Shown piece after piece: positions 28,001-40,584 of a stretch of DNA of 64,000 nucleotides. This stretch comes from Laccaria trichodermophora (lineage: Eukaryota > Basidiomycota > Agaricomycetes > Agaricales > Hydnangiaceae): NCBI GenBank assembly GCA_018417955.1, contig JACTVC010000010.1, positions 570,763-634,762 of the forward strand. Direction: 5' to 3'. How positions within the stretch are numbered: the stretch's first letter is position 1; the number at the start of each line of letters is the position of its first letter. The position numbers and the translations under genes are program-made. Under the pieces are notes generated by a model. That model saw only the letters and a program-made list of their open reading frames with translations. It ran no database searches and was not told where the DNA came from.

Positions 28001-29057
28001 TCGCGAAGTATCGACGCTGAGGAGAAAGCAATTGAGTCAAATGTACGCTTGGATGGATAGATTTCGCACCGATCAACATATTCATCTGGTTAGAGTACAC
28101 AGGATAAGGCGGAATCCGGTACTGAACGTTTAAAATGGCTAATGGGCCATGTTCTTCGAATGGGGTCGTATAATAGCACAATTTGTACAGTAACACCCCC
28201 AACGCCCAAACGTCACTCTTCTCGTCGACAGGTCGTTTGGAGTAAACGTCAACCATCTCGGGGGCTCTGTACTGCAGAGTTGTGTGCCTGTTCAAGTCTG
28301 CTTCCAAGGCGCGGATGTCTTGCATTGACGTTGGAGGCCGCGTTACCGTAGTGGCGGATCCGAAGTCGCATAGTTTGTATGAAGTTGGTGAAGAGTGAAG
28401 AATATTTTCAACCTTCAAGTCTCTGTGGAGAAGAGGAGGCCGAGAGTTGTGCATGAATGCAACACCTTCGCAGACGTCAACAAAGATTTGAAGGATTTCC
28501 GCTTCGGTCAGACGTTCCCTCAGTCGACGGTTCATCATATCAATAATCCCACCCCCTCAATAATAATGAGTAGAGATCGAAGTGACAGACCGAAAAGATT
28601 CACCAGGGCAGTATTCCATTAAAATGAAAACCTCAAACATGCCATTCGGCATTTTATGCCAGGCTGCGTCGATGAGATGCACGATATTTGGATGACCTTT
28701 CAGTAACCTCTGACAAACGAGATACATCCATAAGAAAGAATCACATATATCACAATAACTCACCATGATATCAACTTCCTTCTTCACCTCACTGAGCATG
28801 GCCTCGTTGGCAACAGCAATGCGCTTGAGGACGTGGTGTGTAGTATTGTACACAGGAGTGGGCGTTCGAACCAAATATACATGCGCAAAACCGCCTGTAG
28901 TTGCATAAGAAAGGACACAGTTAGGCTCAAGAAACAAAATACCTTGGGATAGATATCGCTCGACCTGTACGGTGTATTTATTGACCGAAATTGATTGGCC
29001 TGGGACAAGAGTCCCCTTATTCTGCGCATAGGACTGATACGATTGCTGGTTCGCCAT
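25036..29057 (-). CDS. Ark1/Prk1 (NAK/AAK1) family serine/threonine kinase
   Basis: The N-terminal kinase domain starts MANQQSYQSYAQNKG. It contains the Gly-rich segment read as GGFAHVYLVRTP, the ATP Lys in HHVLKRIAV, LMEYCPGG, the catalytic loop LLHRDLKVENIL, KLCDFGSATT, TLQYRAPEMVDVY and VWALGVLLYKLCYY. These features (short GGG-IIDMMN insert, PEMVDLY-like motif) are typical of actin-regulating kinases that phosphorylate endocytic coat proteins at cortical actin patches. About 970 residues of Ser/Pro/Arg-rich, probably disordered tail follow in one exon, with proline clusters such as PPQLPPRPAER that could bind SH3 domains as in yeast Ark1/Prk1. Five or so short introns interrupt the kinase domain only. 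Confidence 0.9.
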
Positions 29058-29180
29058 TGCCTCAAAGAAGAGCGCAGCGCGATGAGAGAGCGATGCAGCC
29101 TAGCAGAAGCTCGGAGCCCCCTCGCAGTCACTGTTAAAGGAGTCTCCATGCATGAAGCGCAAACCACTACACGTGACCAA

Positions 29181-29745
29181 CTATCTACTCGCTACATCCG
29201 CAACGCACTCGATTTCAACAGCAGCCCCCAGAGGTAGACACGCTACTCCAACACAAGTTCGAGCGGGCATTAGGTTCTTATCGAAAAACTGTAGCATGCC
29301 TAAATCAAATCAACATCCACAACGGATAGCGATCACTATGCACCTCGGCATACACTTCGTTCATGGGCTGAAAATCGTTGACCAGATCTGTCAGATATAT
29401 GTTGACCTTGATGGCGTGTTTTAGACCTGATCCTGCAGCTTTAAGAACCACAGACAGATTTTCGAGGGCTGCTCGCTTCATCGAAGGAGTAAGATCAACC
29501 CAACTCATTTTGCGGGCAAGGAACTCACTGTCTGTCCTCTTACTCCACCTTCAACAAGTTTCCAATCCCTGGTACATCCAATATTTCCAGAGGCGTAGAC
29601 GCGATCTCCAGAAATCACCGCTTGTGCTGGGATACAAAATCAGTATATATTTGGAGCACAACTCCGCCATGCGACATTCACAGAAGGAAGGCAGAGGGGG
29701 CAACGCCTCTGGAGTGAAAACAATATTCTTCGGATTCGTGGGCAT
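29181..29745 (-). CDS. RidA/YjgF/UK114 family reactive-imine deaminase
   Basis: Four exons join to about 133 residues: MPTNPKNIVFTPEALPPLPS; then SQAVISGDRVYASGNIG; then RAALENLSVVLKAAGSGLKH with VNIYLTDLVNDFQPMNEVYAE; then FFDKNLMPARTCVGVACLPL with GAAVEIECVAD. The Arg of MPARTCVGV and Glu of GAAVEIE are the conserved cleft residues of RidA, which hydrolyses 2-aminoacrylate and related imines and protects mitochondria and amino acid metabolism. The third intron begins GTGCAT directly after VYAE. Compact, full-length for the family. The kinase gene begins 123 bp downstream on the same strand. Confidence 0.9.
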
Positions 29746-29959
29746 AGCGACTTCGAGTTATGTTTCAGTTCAGATGAAAAGACGATTCAGCTATCGATAA
29801 ACCCGTTCTGGACCAGTTTGCAAAATGTCATTAGCCAAACAACGTGGGCATCGCGCCCACTGTTCCAAGGCCTACTTGATTGAGCGAACCAGGCCAGAAA
29901 GCGGAGATAGGCGTCGACTGAGAGAACCTCACAGCGATAATGCCACATGTATATGAGCT

Positions 29960-32493
29960 CTACAACCCCAGATCCCTTCTATATTGTATGAACGCAATGA
30001 GATTTTCCTTCACATCATCTCCTCGTCGTCTGAGTTCCTTTCCACCATCCTTTCGTCGATCTATCCCCTTCACAGCCTTTTTTAGGCCATCTACGCTTGT
30101 GGCGAGCCTAGTCAAAAAGTTTCCTTGGCGGAAGTTAACGTCATACGGCGTGTTCTCGTCAGAGTAAATGTCAATGAGGGCTGAGACGGCCTGGATGAGC
30201 GGCTCTGTGCCCATAGGGGATGGCGTATCATTTTCCGGGAGTGCGGAGAGCAAATAATTTGCGATGATCTAGAGGCCAAAATCTTAGCAGTGATAGGGAA
30301 GCAAACTAAAACATACTTGATTGTGGGGGATCGAAGTGGGATATTGGGCCAAGCATTCGAGAGTTCCGATGCACTTGACCTTGAGTGTAGGGTCAGATGT
30401 AGAGTCTGAGAGCTGCATCAACAACTTGATCTGTTCATCGTTGGGTTCCTGAAGCCAGGCATATCAATTAAAGTATCTCGTTCTCGGAGGAGACGTACCA
30501 AAAGTCCTTTCCAAACATTACCGACGCCCCATAGCACACCGACAGCGACTTCCCACATTTGCTGTCTTCGCTCTTGGCCCAGTCCTGTCAGTATACCGAC
30601 GAGACTGAGAGCAGTCCAAAGACTATTCCACACAGCCGCTCCACTTTCCACATCTTTAGATATATTTGATATGGGGGAATTGGCGAGAGAGAGGAAGATG
30701 TTATTCAGACATTCAAGAGCGCTGACGTGAACTGCGCTTAAAGCGGAAGTGGTTGGGGGATGCGATGACGGCGCAGCCAGAGGAGGGAAAGAAAGAGACG
30801 TTGGTTGGACTAGGGAGAGTAGGGGGAGCACTAGTGCGGGGAGAAAAGATGTATTTGAGGAAGGTAGCGGAGGGGTTTGTGACCCGACTTCCATGTTGAT
30901 GTCTGCTGTGTCTTCATCTACGTCATCTGCAAAATAAAACCCGTCAAGACCATTCAAAGAGACAGGCGCAAAGTCTGTACCTTCATCAATCTCTTCTTCA
31001 GCAGTAGAAGAATTGGGTTCAGGGTCGGGAAGTACCGCAGAGGCACCCGTCAGGATCTCTAGAGCGAGTTGTACAGTACGCAACCGAGCTTCAAGCGTCT
31101 CAAGTTGTATTTCAATCTCTGATTTGTGATCCGACTTTGGTGAATTTTTCAGTGACAATTTTTCTAGCTGAGGCTCAGATGACTGGCAAGGCTGGATCAA
31201 CAACGAGAAGCAGTCAGTCAAACGAATACTCACAAAACGATGTACGAGCTCCTGTACGGTGTTTGAGATGTCGGGCAAGGATATAGAGGATATAATGGGT
31301 TGCAGTAGGGGCAAAACGACATCTTTATCGATATCAACAAACGAAGCTGCTGATGGAGGGGGTATCGGAGATACATTGCGTAAAATTCCTATATTTGAAT
31401 GAAAAATCATTAATGACGCTTGCATTGTTAACTTTTTTAGATTTACCAGCCGCAAGCACGTTTAACGTGACCGTCCGAGGATCAACTTGGTCAAGTCCAC
31501 CATTTTCTCTGCGTGCAATTGAGAGTAGACAAGCAATATAGCCTGCGTCCGTTTGTACATCGGAAATAGCTGGATAATTATCGTCCGTGAGAACGTATAA
31601 ACACTGGGCTAGACGCAGGAGATCAATAAAAATCTGCCACCAAAAGATCAAGTAATACCTACCAGCAGACGTCACGGGAGCTAATGGAAGAGCATCCCTG
31701 GCGGCAAGGAAGGACATCAAGAAGGGTACGAGACGCATTTCGTTGATGGCATTCAATGCCTTATTTGAAGTCTCTCTATAGATGTTATGAGGGTGGAAAA
31801 TAACGTCCATAACCACGAACTCACGACAGACACCATAGCGTTGTAATAACATTGTCTGCAAATTCGTATACTATCTTTTTCGAATTTTCTGGAGATGTTT
31901 TAGATGATGTCAAGTATTGTGATAGCACACCGGAGATCTACAAGGCAGAGTGAGTTTGAAAACCAAAACCTAAGATTATGGACAACACCTTGGGAACGAA
32001 GGTTCTTAGGGGGGCTAGGATGTTTTTATTGTACATTTCGGCACAAATGTCATATCCTCCGTCGATGCATAAATTCCTGGCCGAGGACCACAAGTTAGTT
32101 AAAAATCGACTAGCAGATGGCCGACGAACCTCAGAGCACCGACGGCTTCGACGACGACCTCCTCTTCACTATCCGTCAAGCGCGTTATCAAGGCTCCGAT
32201 GATATTCTTTCCCTGAAGCAGTCGGCGAGTGGATGGATCGTTTTGGATGAGATTGGACACGGCCACGCATGCCCATTTTCGATCTCCAGAGTCTGGACTT
32301 TCCATCTAGAAAATGGATGGTTAGATCACAAAATAATTAGATCAGTGTCACTGACCTTTTGAATTATTGGGAGGATCTCTTGTGTCTTCGAAGAAGTTTC
32401 GGAAGCCGAAGCAAGTCCTTTGGGGAGATGTGAATCCGGCACCCTCACCGGATTGTGCCTTCGCATAGATCGTTTCTTTTGCGACTTCCCCAT
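29960..32493 (-). CDS. SYO1: Syo1/HEATR3-like ribosomal protein import chaperone
   Basis: Starts MGKSQKKRSMRRHNPVRVPD, the characteristic basic N-terminus of symportin. ARM/HEAT repeats follow (KWACVAVSNLIQNDPSTRR, VVVEAVGALR and others), then an acidic insertion (STAEEEIDEGTDF; DDVDEDTADINM) and C-terminal helical repeats ending LIAFIQYRRDLGL. Syo1 escorts Rpl5 and Rpl11 together into the nucleus through Kap104; the acidic loop binds Rpl11 in characterised fungi. Multi-exon, with many short introns; some borders around 31.5-32.1 kb are uncertain. Confidence 0.87.
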
Positions 32494-32539
32494 TGTAATG
32501 GAGATGAGGTTGTCGAAATTCAAAGTGAAAATTACCTAG

Positions 32540-32548
32540 TCACGTGAC
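32540..32548. promoter_or_regulatory. TCACGTGAC E-box in the SYO1 promoter
   Basis: Palindromic CACGTG core 47 bp upstream of the SYO1 ATG, identical over nine bases to the site before the RSC4-like gene. The position is typical for a core-promoter element in compact fungal genes. Factor unknown. Confidence 0.45.
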
Positions 32549-32674
32549 ATAACATTTTGTAAAGAACAGCAACGCGAGCTTCAAGAATTCAAAACTTCTC
32601 CGTTCTATAATATGCCAAATATTTCGATTACAAGATGACAGTATATAAACCCTCAGATAATGCCCTATATGTCC

Positions 32675-34696
32675 TCAAGGTCGATAATGTGGTAAGATGC
32701 CGTCGCTGCTAACAAGTCCCTCATGAGAGGGTAGGGAGGTAGATACCTCAGCAGGACTATTTTCTCCATCGCTGAGCTCAGCACAGACATCCTCATTAGT
32801 TTCACATGATGAAGCTAACTCATGCCCCGGCGCACTGGGATGAAAATCCACTTCATCAAGCAGTGGAGGCGCAGAGGGCATTAATGGAGGATCGTCTGGT
32901 AGATCTATGCTGGAGCCTTCTTCAAAAGGCGGAGCGGAAGGCCCGGGATCCTCTCCCAAGTCCACCATCTCTTCGAAAGTGAGGGGGTATTTGTGGAAAT
33001 CTGGCAATGCCATTTTTCCTTTGGAGGGAAGTGGAGGGAACGATAGAGCAGCAGGGCATGTACTAGCCTCTGGGGCTTGATCAATTGATGTGATCAAGTC
33101 AGTCTCTATATGCTCATCATCCCAGATAGGCGCAGAGACCTCTACACCAGAAGATTCCGCGGCGACGGGTTCGCTCGCCAACCCCGCAAGATGAGCGAGA
33201 AGAGCTTTATCATCGGTGGCAACATGAGCATCATGGATAGGAGGTGGGTCATGCTCAAACTCGTCCGCTGATGATCCGCCGTAAATGCTGGGATGAGACG
33301 GGCGTCGCGTGCCATTTGCAAGCAAGCGATCCACAGTTAAAAGATCGGCGTGTGATAATCCTTCCACATTTGAGGGAAGAGAAATGCGTTGGTGATATGC
33401 TGGAGGCGACGTGGTGGTATTAACAATAATATTTGGGGGGTCGGTTAGTGGAGTGGTCGAGGGCATGAAAACGCTGGGTAAGGAACGTCTGTCACACGAC
33501 GTTGTGGATGACCTTCGTGACGATGTTCTTGATAGAGCAGGAGAGGAGGGCGCAGACGTGAGTCCATTACGTGAGTTGTTGAGGGTTTGACTGTGTGATA
33601 GTCTAGTTGTGCGCTTGCCCTTTCTCAAGCGAGCAGAATATCTGGCGTTTGCTTTCCACCGCGCCGTCGCTCGCGCCCATATTTTTTGTTTTGTTTTCAT
33701 CTCATTCTCCTTTTCGATCATCGACTCCCTGCTCGCGTTTAGCTGGGCGGAGGCTTGCCGTCGTGTTTTCAACTTCATCTCCAGATCACTATCCTCCTTA
33801 CGTTTCCGTCGTATGTGCTTCCGCCAAAACAGACAGCCGATTATGAAGAAACAGATAAAGAAAGCAAGTACCAGCGATAATGCCAGGATTAATGTGGTAC
33901 GACTTTGGTACGGTTTTGCTACAGGTTTCCAGCCTGGTGGCAGCGAATCGCGAATGTCGTAGCTGGAGGTCGATGTAGCTGATGCGTTCTGCGCGGGGGC
34001 CTGTATCTGCTCGTCAATGATGGGGGTAGTAGGTTCCGGACAATCCTAAAGCGCATGTGAGACTTGAGTCTGAGGTGGGAAGACAACACTTACTGGACAC
34101 ACGGTGGAACCGTATAGCGTATAGCCTGCCCTACGCCAAACGCCGTCATCACCCGGCACAAACTTGTCTGGGATACGCGTAGAAGGCCGTGATGTTGATG
34201 TACTAGGTACGGGGGTGGGGTCTTGTGGTGCGGCCTGTCGGCGTGATGGCTTGGATTTGAGAATATCATAGTCATCCACGTCGATGGAAGGACATAAAAA
34301 TGTGGGAGGTGCTGGGCTGCCATCAACGCCTGAAGAGGACGCAATGGTGGCCAAAATCGACAATAGACCAGATGATGGAGCGAAGAAGGACTTGGGTGTG
34401 CGATGGGGACGACTTCGAGGACGATTGGACGGGGATATGGGAGGGCGCGTCCTACAATAATGTGTACTGGCCATTGGCTTGGCCATTATGGGATCGTTGA
34501 ATCGGTGAGTGCCAAGCAAGTCTTGAACGGGGCTAATGTGGGGGTTCCGGTCGGTAGGATAGGAGATGCTTAGCCGACCTACACAACCGTCAAGGAGAGC
34601 GGATGATGAGTAGGCGACGGCGGACGACTGGACGACAACGACGAGGAGGAGGTTGGGGGGGTTGTATGCTGGGAGACAAGGAAGGGCGGGCACCAT
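32675..34696 (-). CDS. Single-pass membrane protein with three PSAP motifs and PPAY
   Basis: Starts at ATG 34696 (MVPALPCLPAYNPPNLLL) with a signal-like hydrophobic segment (NPPNLLLVVVVQSSAVAY). A lumenal or extracellular part with VWRRAGYTLYGSTVCP and DCPEPTTP (joined over an intron) and LPPGWKPVAKPYQSR leads to one strong transmembrane helix (TTLILALSLVLAFFICFFII). A basic stop-transfer (WRKHIRRKRK), a charged helical segment and a long Ser/Pro-rich tail of about 370 residues follow. The tail holds SPPAYHQR and, near the end, GPSAPPF, MPSAPPL and HPSAPGH. PPxY recruits WW-domain HECT ubiquitin ligases and P(S/T)AP binds the Tsg101/Vps23 UEV domain. An ESCRT-linked or sorting adaptor role is inferred. 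No known family recognised. Confidence 0.7.
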
Positions 34697-34763
34697 CACA
34701 CCAACTCATGCTGACATAAGCATATCCAATCTATTTCTGCCCTTCAAATTTTACAAGCTTTAT

Positions 34764-37700
34764 TTACATTGTCAGGCACACTGGAGCCAACAATATTTCC
34801 TTCCCCCTTTCCTCTCTACGTGCCCTATCCCGCTCCTCCAATACTCGCCACTCTTCCGCACCCCTCTTTCGCCACAAGAAGTCTTCGCTACCACTCTCAT
34901 ACACCAGCTTGTAAGTGGGAAGCCTCACTCGAATCTTCATGTATTCTTCTATTTTTGTTGTGGAGGCGATGCTGTCTGAATTTGCTCTCACGCATCTATA
35001 AATATACTCATCATCGCATGCCACGTCACGGGAACACTTCCACCCGAAAGGGGGCCTAAGTACATACCGTTTCAACATCACGGACGATCGCTTTTCCTTT
35101 GTATGAGCTGCAGGCAACCACTCCGTCGGATACGTCATAACAAAGGTGTTGAGGTACCCTTGCCAGCGACTGATCGCAAGGCCGTCCGTCGGAATGCTAG
35201 GATCATCGGCTCCTACGAGGGAAACATGTATGCACTTGGATTCTCGAACCTGTAATTCGAAAACGAATCATCAGTTTTTTTTGTCCATGTCCCAAAAATA
35301 GACGAACCCATTGTAACCGATATAAATGATCATCCTGACCAACATGTCGTTCGGCCTCCCGACGATACCTAATAATATCTTGCTGCGAGAGATGATCGGA
35401 GTTTTGCGCTGCTTGTAGGAGGGTCCACAACTCTTGACATTTGTTATCGGATATGATTGTCTGAACCTTTCATTGGGAACAGCGGCAAAGATAGGGACAA
35501 CACAACGCGCAAAAGTCAAGCCTTTGAGCATCGGACTGCAGCTTGACAACCAAAAAAAACATACCTGTTTGATGAGTGCCGTAATTAACTTATCTAACGT
35601 GAATAGGTGATAGGCCTATTATTATCATGAGCTTACTATTAAAAAATGTGGCAGCCGGAAAACACACCTTCGTGCCGAAAAACCACCGCATGTGCTCCTC
35701 AAATGTTGCTTGATCTAGCTCGTTGTCAAACAACTTTTCACACGCACTCAAGAGGTACATGTAAACCACATTGGCACCCTCGCTTGAATCGCGACCAAGG
35801 ACTTCCATCGTCTGAGCCAGCACCGCTGATGGTCCATTTGGATCATCCAACCCCAAGTCCACTGCAACAACATTGGCAAGTAAGGGGGCGTGCTGCTGTA
35901 AAGCTAGCTGGGAACCAATCTCTTTGCACATCAAAAGACGAGAATAGAGCAGCTGAATTGAGATAATGCGACAATGAGATGTTGTTCAGGGCGTTAACAA
36001 AAATAGGCTCACCTGAAGCAGCCTCAACAAAGTATAGAACGTTGTGTTGACAAACAGAGGGTGCTCCACGTCTGATGATAGCGACAACTCTGACCTCATA
36101 CCCGCATCCTTGATCCATATGTCAGGAATCGCCCGAGAGTCATCGTAAGAATGTGAAACGTGGAGATGTTCAAGTGAAGGGGACATGGGCCGCGAACCAC
36201 CTGAGGAAGCGCGAGCGTCTCTCCCCACCGCTTTCTCTTGAGCTGTCCTGAGGAGCTTCCTTCTAAGATCATTCGCGGGCACGCCGCCGGATTGAGCAGA
36301 GTGTGGACTCCCTATTGACCGACGACCGCTCCTCTGGCCATCCGCATGCCCATTGATATCATGCATCGCTTCATCTTCGTGAGGGCCTTCTAGCGGGCCG
36401 CACATCGCGTTAAATTCCTCCTCTGGATAATTGCAGAGTCGAGGGATGAATGCACGCAGGAATTTCTCAACGCTTCGACGCTCCGGTGCACTGTATTGAG
36501 CTTGAGAACGGTCAAGAAAAGAGTAGACCATCTTGAGGGAATCGAGTAGGACTGAAGTCTCGTAGAACGTGTATTCCAGCTGGTGTTCAACCGATCCGAA
36601 ATCAAATTTCGCCCTACTTAGCTGTTCACTTTTAATAGTCTCAATGTCCCCCACGAAGTATTTAGCTGTGATGTTCTTCTTGTCGTTCTGCTTAAAGCTG
36701 ATTCCCTGGTGGTCCAACGACTTGTAAAAATTCTTGGAATCAACCTCTCTCCAGGTTCGGCTCCATTCACGTTGGGCACGCCTCCATTCCTCGTCTTTTT
36801 GCTTAAGGCGAGCGAGTACAACAGGGACGGCGACACTTGGACAATCCTGGAGGGCTTGGATTATCTCCATTCCGCTGTCCTTTCCATAAACTCTCTTAAT
36901 CATTCGATGATATATCGATTTGCTCGCGCCGCCGAAATCAGGTTTGAGCTTGAATAATGACCGCTCCTCGTTCGTCATATCCTCGATCCTGGCGCTGAGG
37001 GGCTCTAACACAGCTATTGTTCTCGTCAAAGCTTCGATCTGAACATGGTACTCATGGCGCTCCTCCTCGCTTTTATGAAGCGCTTCCTCAAAAGAGTTCT
37101 TTTTGTGAGCAACGAATTGAGCCTCTTCCGAGGCCCAGGTAGGATGAGACACCCATACGTCATTCAGAACCGAACGGCAAAGCTCGTCGCGGCCTGAGCA
37201 TGCAAGCCTGACCTCCTGTAAATCCCTCAGTACAAGATATGGTAAAACGTAGGAGAGAACGTACACTGTCAAGAAGCCTTCGATAGCTAGGCCCTTCTCC
37301 GTCGTCCGCCGGCAAAGCAGCTAGGGCTACAGGGGGGCCTGTTCTGATGCTGCCCGGAGGGCCATTTTCGACGCTCTCCTGTCGATCATCCCAGCCCACC
37401 AGATCCTTGAATTCCGACATGAGCTCCCCGTCTCCTAGAAATACTCGTGTTCGCTCAATGAGGGTGTTCACATCAAAAATGTCTTTTGAAAACAAGCCAA
37501 GAAGTTTGAGAAACTCTTCATACACCTCCCGATTCTCGAGGGATTTCTTCGCACGGTCGAAGAACAAAAGTTTATCCGCAGATGCATTCCCCGAATGACC
37601 TGGGAGATGCAAAGAAGGTTGCGACTGTATGTGATGGGATTGTAAAGCTGATGTAGCTTGTGAGTATTGAGGAGGAGAATGCGGTGCAACATAGGGTGAA

Positions 37701-39172
37701 AATACGGGTGATCCGGTGTCCGGGTTATGTTGAAGCTTGGTTTTCTTGGTTTGCTAAGTCAAATAAATCATTGTCGTGAATGTAGTGAAGCGGTACGGCA
37801 AATACGTACTCTAGATGGAACGACTTTTGTGGGAGGAGCAGGGGTAGGCTCTTTCTCGACGACTCGCTTCTTGCGCTTGTGGGCTTGGGTGGATTTCTTT
37901 GCGGGTACAGCTACGGGACTCGAACTGGATGCTTCAGGTTGCGGCCAAGAAGCTGGACCTGGAGCAGGAACCTGTGGCACAGCCGAAGGTACAGATTGCC
38001 CACCACCACCTCCGCCAACCGCCTCTGGAAGAAAATCCTTGAATTCCGCCAACAAATCCTGATCATTCTTGAACAGGGTTTGAACTTGAACATACACTTG
38101 CGACTATGACAGGAAAGCTTCATTCCATCACATCAGTAGATAAAATGATAACAACTTACATCTTGAAGATGTTTCTGCTCCTTCTGATACGTCTGGAGAA
38201 TGTCCAAGAATTGTTTGTAAGTATTAGGATCATCTGAAAAGCGGGCCTTGATCTTGTTGAGGTATTGTATAGCGTGATTGAACTCGCCAGGAGGCTGCTT
38301 CTCCACCGTCGGGTTTTTATTATTTAGATTGCCCAGCACCGACGCTGCTGCAGCAGTTGGGTTTTGGAACCCGGGGGAAAATGTTGGGTCAAACTGAGGT
38401 TGGCCATGAGCAAGCTGAAAGACTTGTGGCGTTAGAGACCGTGGGGTCGTGCCCCCGAGGATTGTGTGGGAAGTGGGGGTAGATGCTAAGAAAAGCATTG
38501 GGTTGGCAACGGCGGGGGGCGGTATTCCAGGACCTGTTCTTGGTATTGGCGGGGTGGAATTAGTGTTTTGAATGGTCGTGCCAAGCGGTGTAGTGACTGT
38601 GATTGCGTTGGGGTCAAGAGGGTCTACTGAGATATCTATGCGGTATCCTAGGGGTAGGAATGTGTTGAAGCCTTGAATTAGATAGGGATTCCCGTTGAAT
38701 AGCATAGAAACGCGTTGAATTACTCCAGGGGTGTCGATTCTGTAGGGGATGCGTTCAACAACAATTAGGGCAAGCGCCTACAGATGAAGACTCACACTTG
38801 ACTCTTAAAGTCCTTCATTATGTCTAAAAACTGGTTGTACACTTCTGGCTTGTCTTGGAATTGCATCTTCACAGCGTCGAGATAGCTCAGAGCGTCGGTG
38901 ACATTGAGTGGACGCCCCGTAACATCAGATGAGGGCTGAGATGCTCCTGGAGAGTCGTTTGGCGGGGCTGGAGTAGGAGTATTTGAGGCTCGTGGCATGG
39001 GGTGGGTATCGGTCTGAGGGAGAGGGTCTGGGTCGTCGTTGGGGGCTGGTGGCAAGTTGGTGAGGTCTGTGAGTGGACTTTGAGGCATCAGGTGGAAAGG
39101 GTCAAGTACAGATCTCGTTTCCGAGGATCTGGCCGCCAGGTCTGCTAGCCGATCGCCAAGCTCAGGGTTCAT
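34764..39172 (-). CDS. SIN3: SIN3 transcriptional corepressor scaffold
   Basis: Starts [20 protein letters not shown]1 ([20 protein letters not shown]), PAH2 ([20 protein letters not shown]) and a third PAH-like repeat ([19 protein letters not shown]) are plain; [19 protein letters not shown] is the second half of PAH2. The HDAC-interacting domain reads [33 protein letters not shown] and [11 protein letters not shown]. The C-terminal Sin3 domain ends in [20 protein letters not shown]. Sin3 bridges DNA-bound repressors to Rpd3-type histone deacetylases in the nucleus. Numerous short introns; the last one (GTATGTACTT to CAGACAG) joins MLKR to [10 protein letters not shown]. Confidence 0.94.
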
Positions 39173-39319
39173 GTTGCTGAGAATAAAAGATAAGCGCTGG
39201 CGAAAGGATAAAAAAGCAAGATGAAAGCAACGAGCAGAATTTATGTATTATGTTAAAATAACGCATCTTATCTGATAAGAGGCGGGTAACTGGTATTTAA
39301 TTACGACGTATAATCCAAT

Positions 39320-40221
39320 CTAGACAACGAATGTCATTGATCTAGACTTCGATATTGGCTTCTTCACCTCTTTCTCGAGTGGTTTAGTTAGGGGAATGGG
39401 CGGAGCACAAAAGTACGGTGCTTCGTATGGCTGCGTGCGGAGAGTTTCTGTCCGTTTCTTGCCAGCATTTCGGGTGAAAGCTTTCATCGTAACTTCTACA
39501 CAGTTAGATTCGACTCGTCGCAATCATGTCGCTCACCTTCACCCCCAGGACCAGGTGTACTGCACACTTTACGCAATGCTTTCTCTGGTTTTCTTTCCAA
39601 ACTCTCCGGTCCCCTTTTACTCTTCTTCACCTTTGGCTCCTTCTGCCGAGAAGACGGAGGAGAGAGCTGGTCACTTAGCTGAGGAGAAGATCTGGAACGG
39701 GATATCCGTGGTTTTTCTTTAGCCCACGGGGGCTTCAGATTGGACATACGAAAACCGACGCGGCTGCCGTCAACATCGACGACCTTCCGTATGTCATCCG
39801 ACGGTGGCTGGCCAGACGGCCCTTGGGTAGAGCCATAATCGGTAGATGACTGGCTTGAACTTATTAAAAGGAATGTGGTGGTAGTAGTAGTGGTAGATTG
39901 ATGATCAATATGCTGGTCGAGAGTAATGTCTGGAACTATGGATTGAGAACGAGGAGCAGGTTCGGCCTCCGTACAAGGCGGTCGGTTCCTCCGAGGAAGG
40001 GATGGGTCTATATGACCCTTCCTGTGCGAATGCTTAGCTGCGGCTAGAGGGGGTACCCTATGTCGGTAGAAGGCGTTCAAAATGGCACCCAGGACACTCT
40101 GCGCAGCATGTGGGAATGACGTGGAACTCGCGAAGACGTTGAAGCTCACCAGGAAGAACCCAACGGAGGCGTACAGGAAGCCAACAGCATTCACAACGAC
40201 ACCCTGCGAGCGAAAGTCCAT
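39320..40221 (-). CDS. Membrane-anchored disordered protein with PYxAPYF motif (copy B)
   Basis: Two exons. ATG 40221 gives MDFRSQGVVVNAVGFLYASV, with a hydrophobic N-terminal segment through VGFFLVSFNVFA. It continues to a basic patch (LPRRNRPPCTE), a Thr-run and a Ser/Pro/Lys-rich region with LKPPWAKEKPRISRSRSSP. A GTGAGC-to-TGTGTAG intron joins GPGGE to EVTMKAFTRNAGKKRTETLR, and the C-terminus carries RTQPYEAPYFCAPPIPLTKP. The order of parts matches the gene at 19813-21101. An in-frame TTG upstream is not a valid start. Function unknown. Divergent from PalI. Confidence 0.7.
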
Positions 40222-40584
40222 ATTGACTGTCAAAGCCAACGGCAGACCGAAAGAGCGAGGAGCAGGCAAGGAAAAAGGGGGGTATCAGTAACGGATTTCT
40301 AGGTGGAATGCATTGACAAAACGGCGGGTGGTAGTTATGGGAAGAAAGTAGTGATCAATTCTGGCCAATTGCTTGTAGATGCTGGTGCAAGCAAGGTTTG
40401 CTATATACTGCGCAGACGCCGGTAACGGCGGGGAGGACATGACGAGGCGATGAGAACGGTGATTGACTTTGAAGCGGCTATGCTGCTGCCTACGCAGTCA
40501 CGATAAGTTTGCGGTGGGCCGTGTTTACACAACTCCTCTTCCTCTCAACAAGCACCAAGCCAGTACTTGGGTCGTCGCCTCATC
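40222..40584. other. Divergent intergenic region between copy B and PalI
   Basis: About 360 bp serving two divergent genes. GCTATATACTG near 40400 is TATA-like. I see no exon. Confidence 0.4.
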
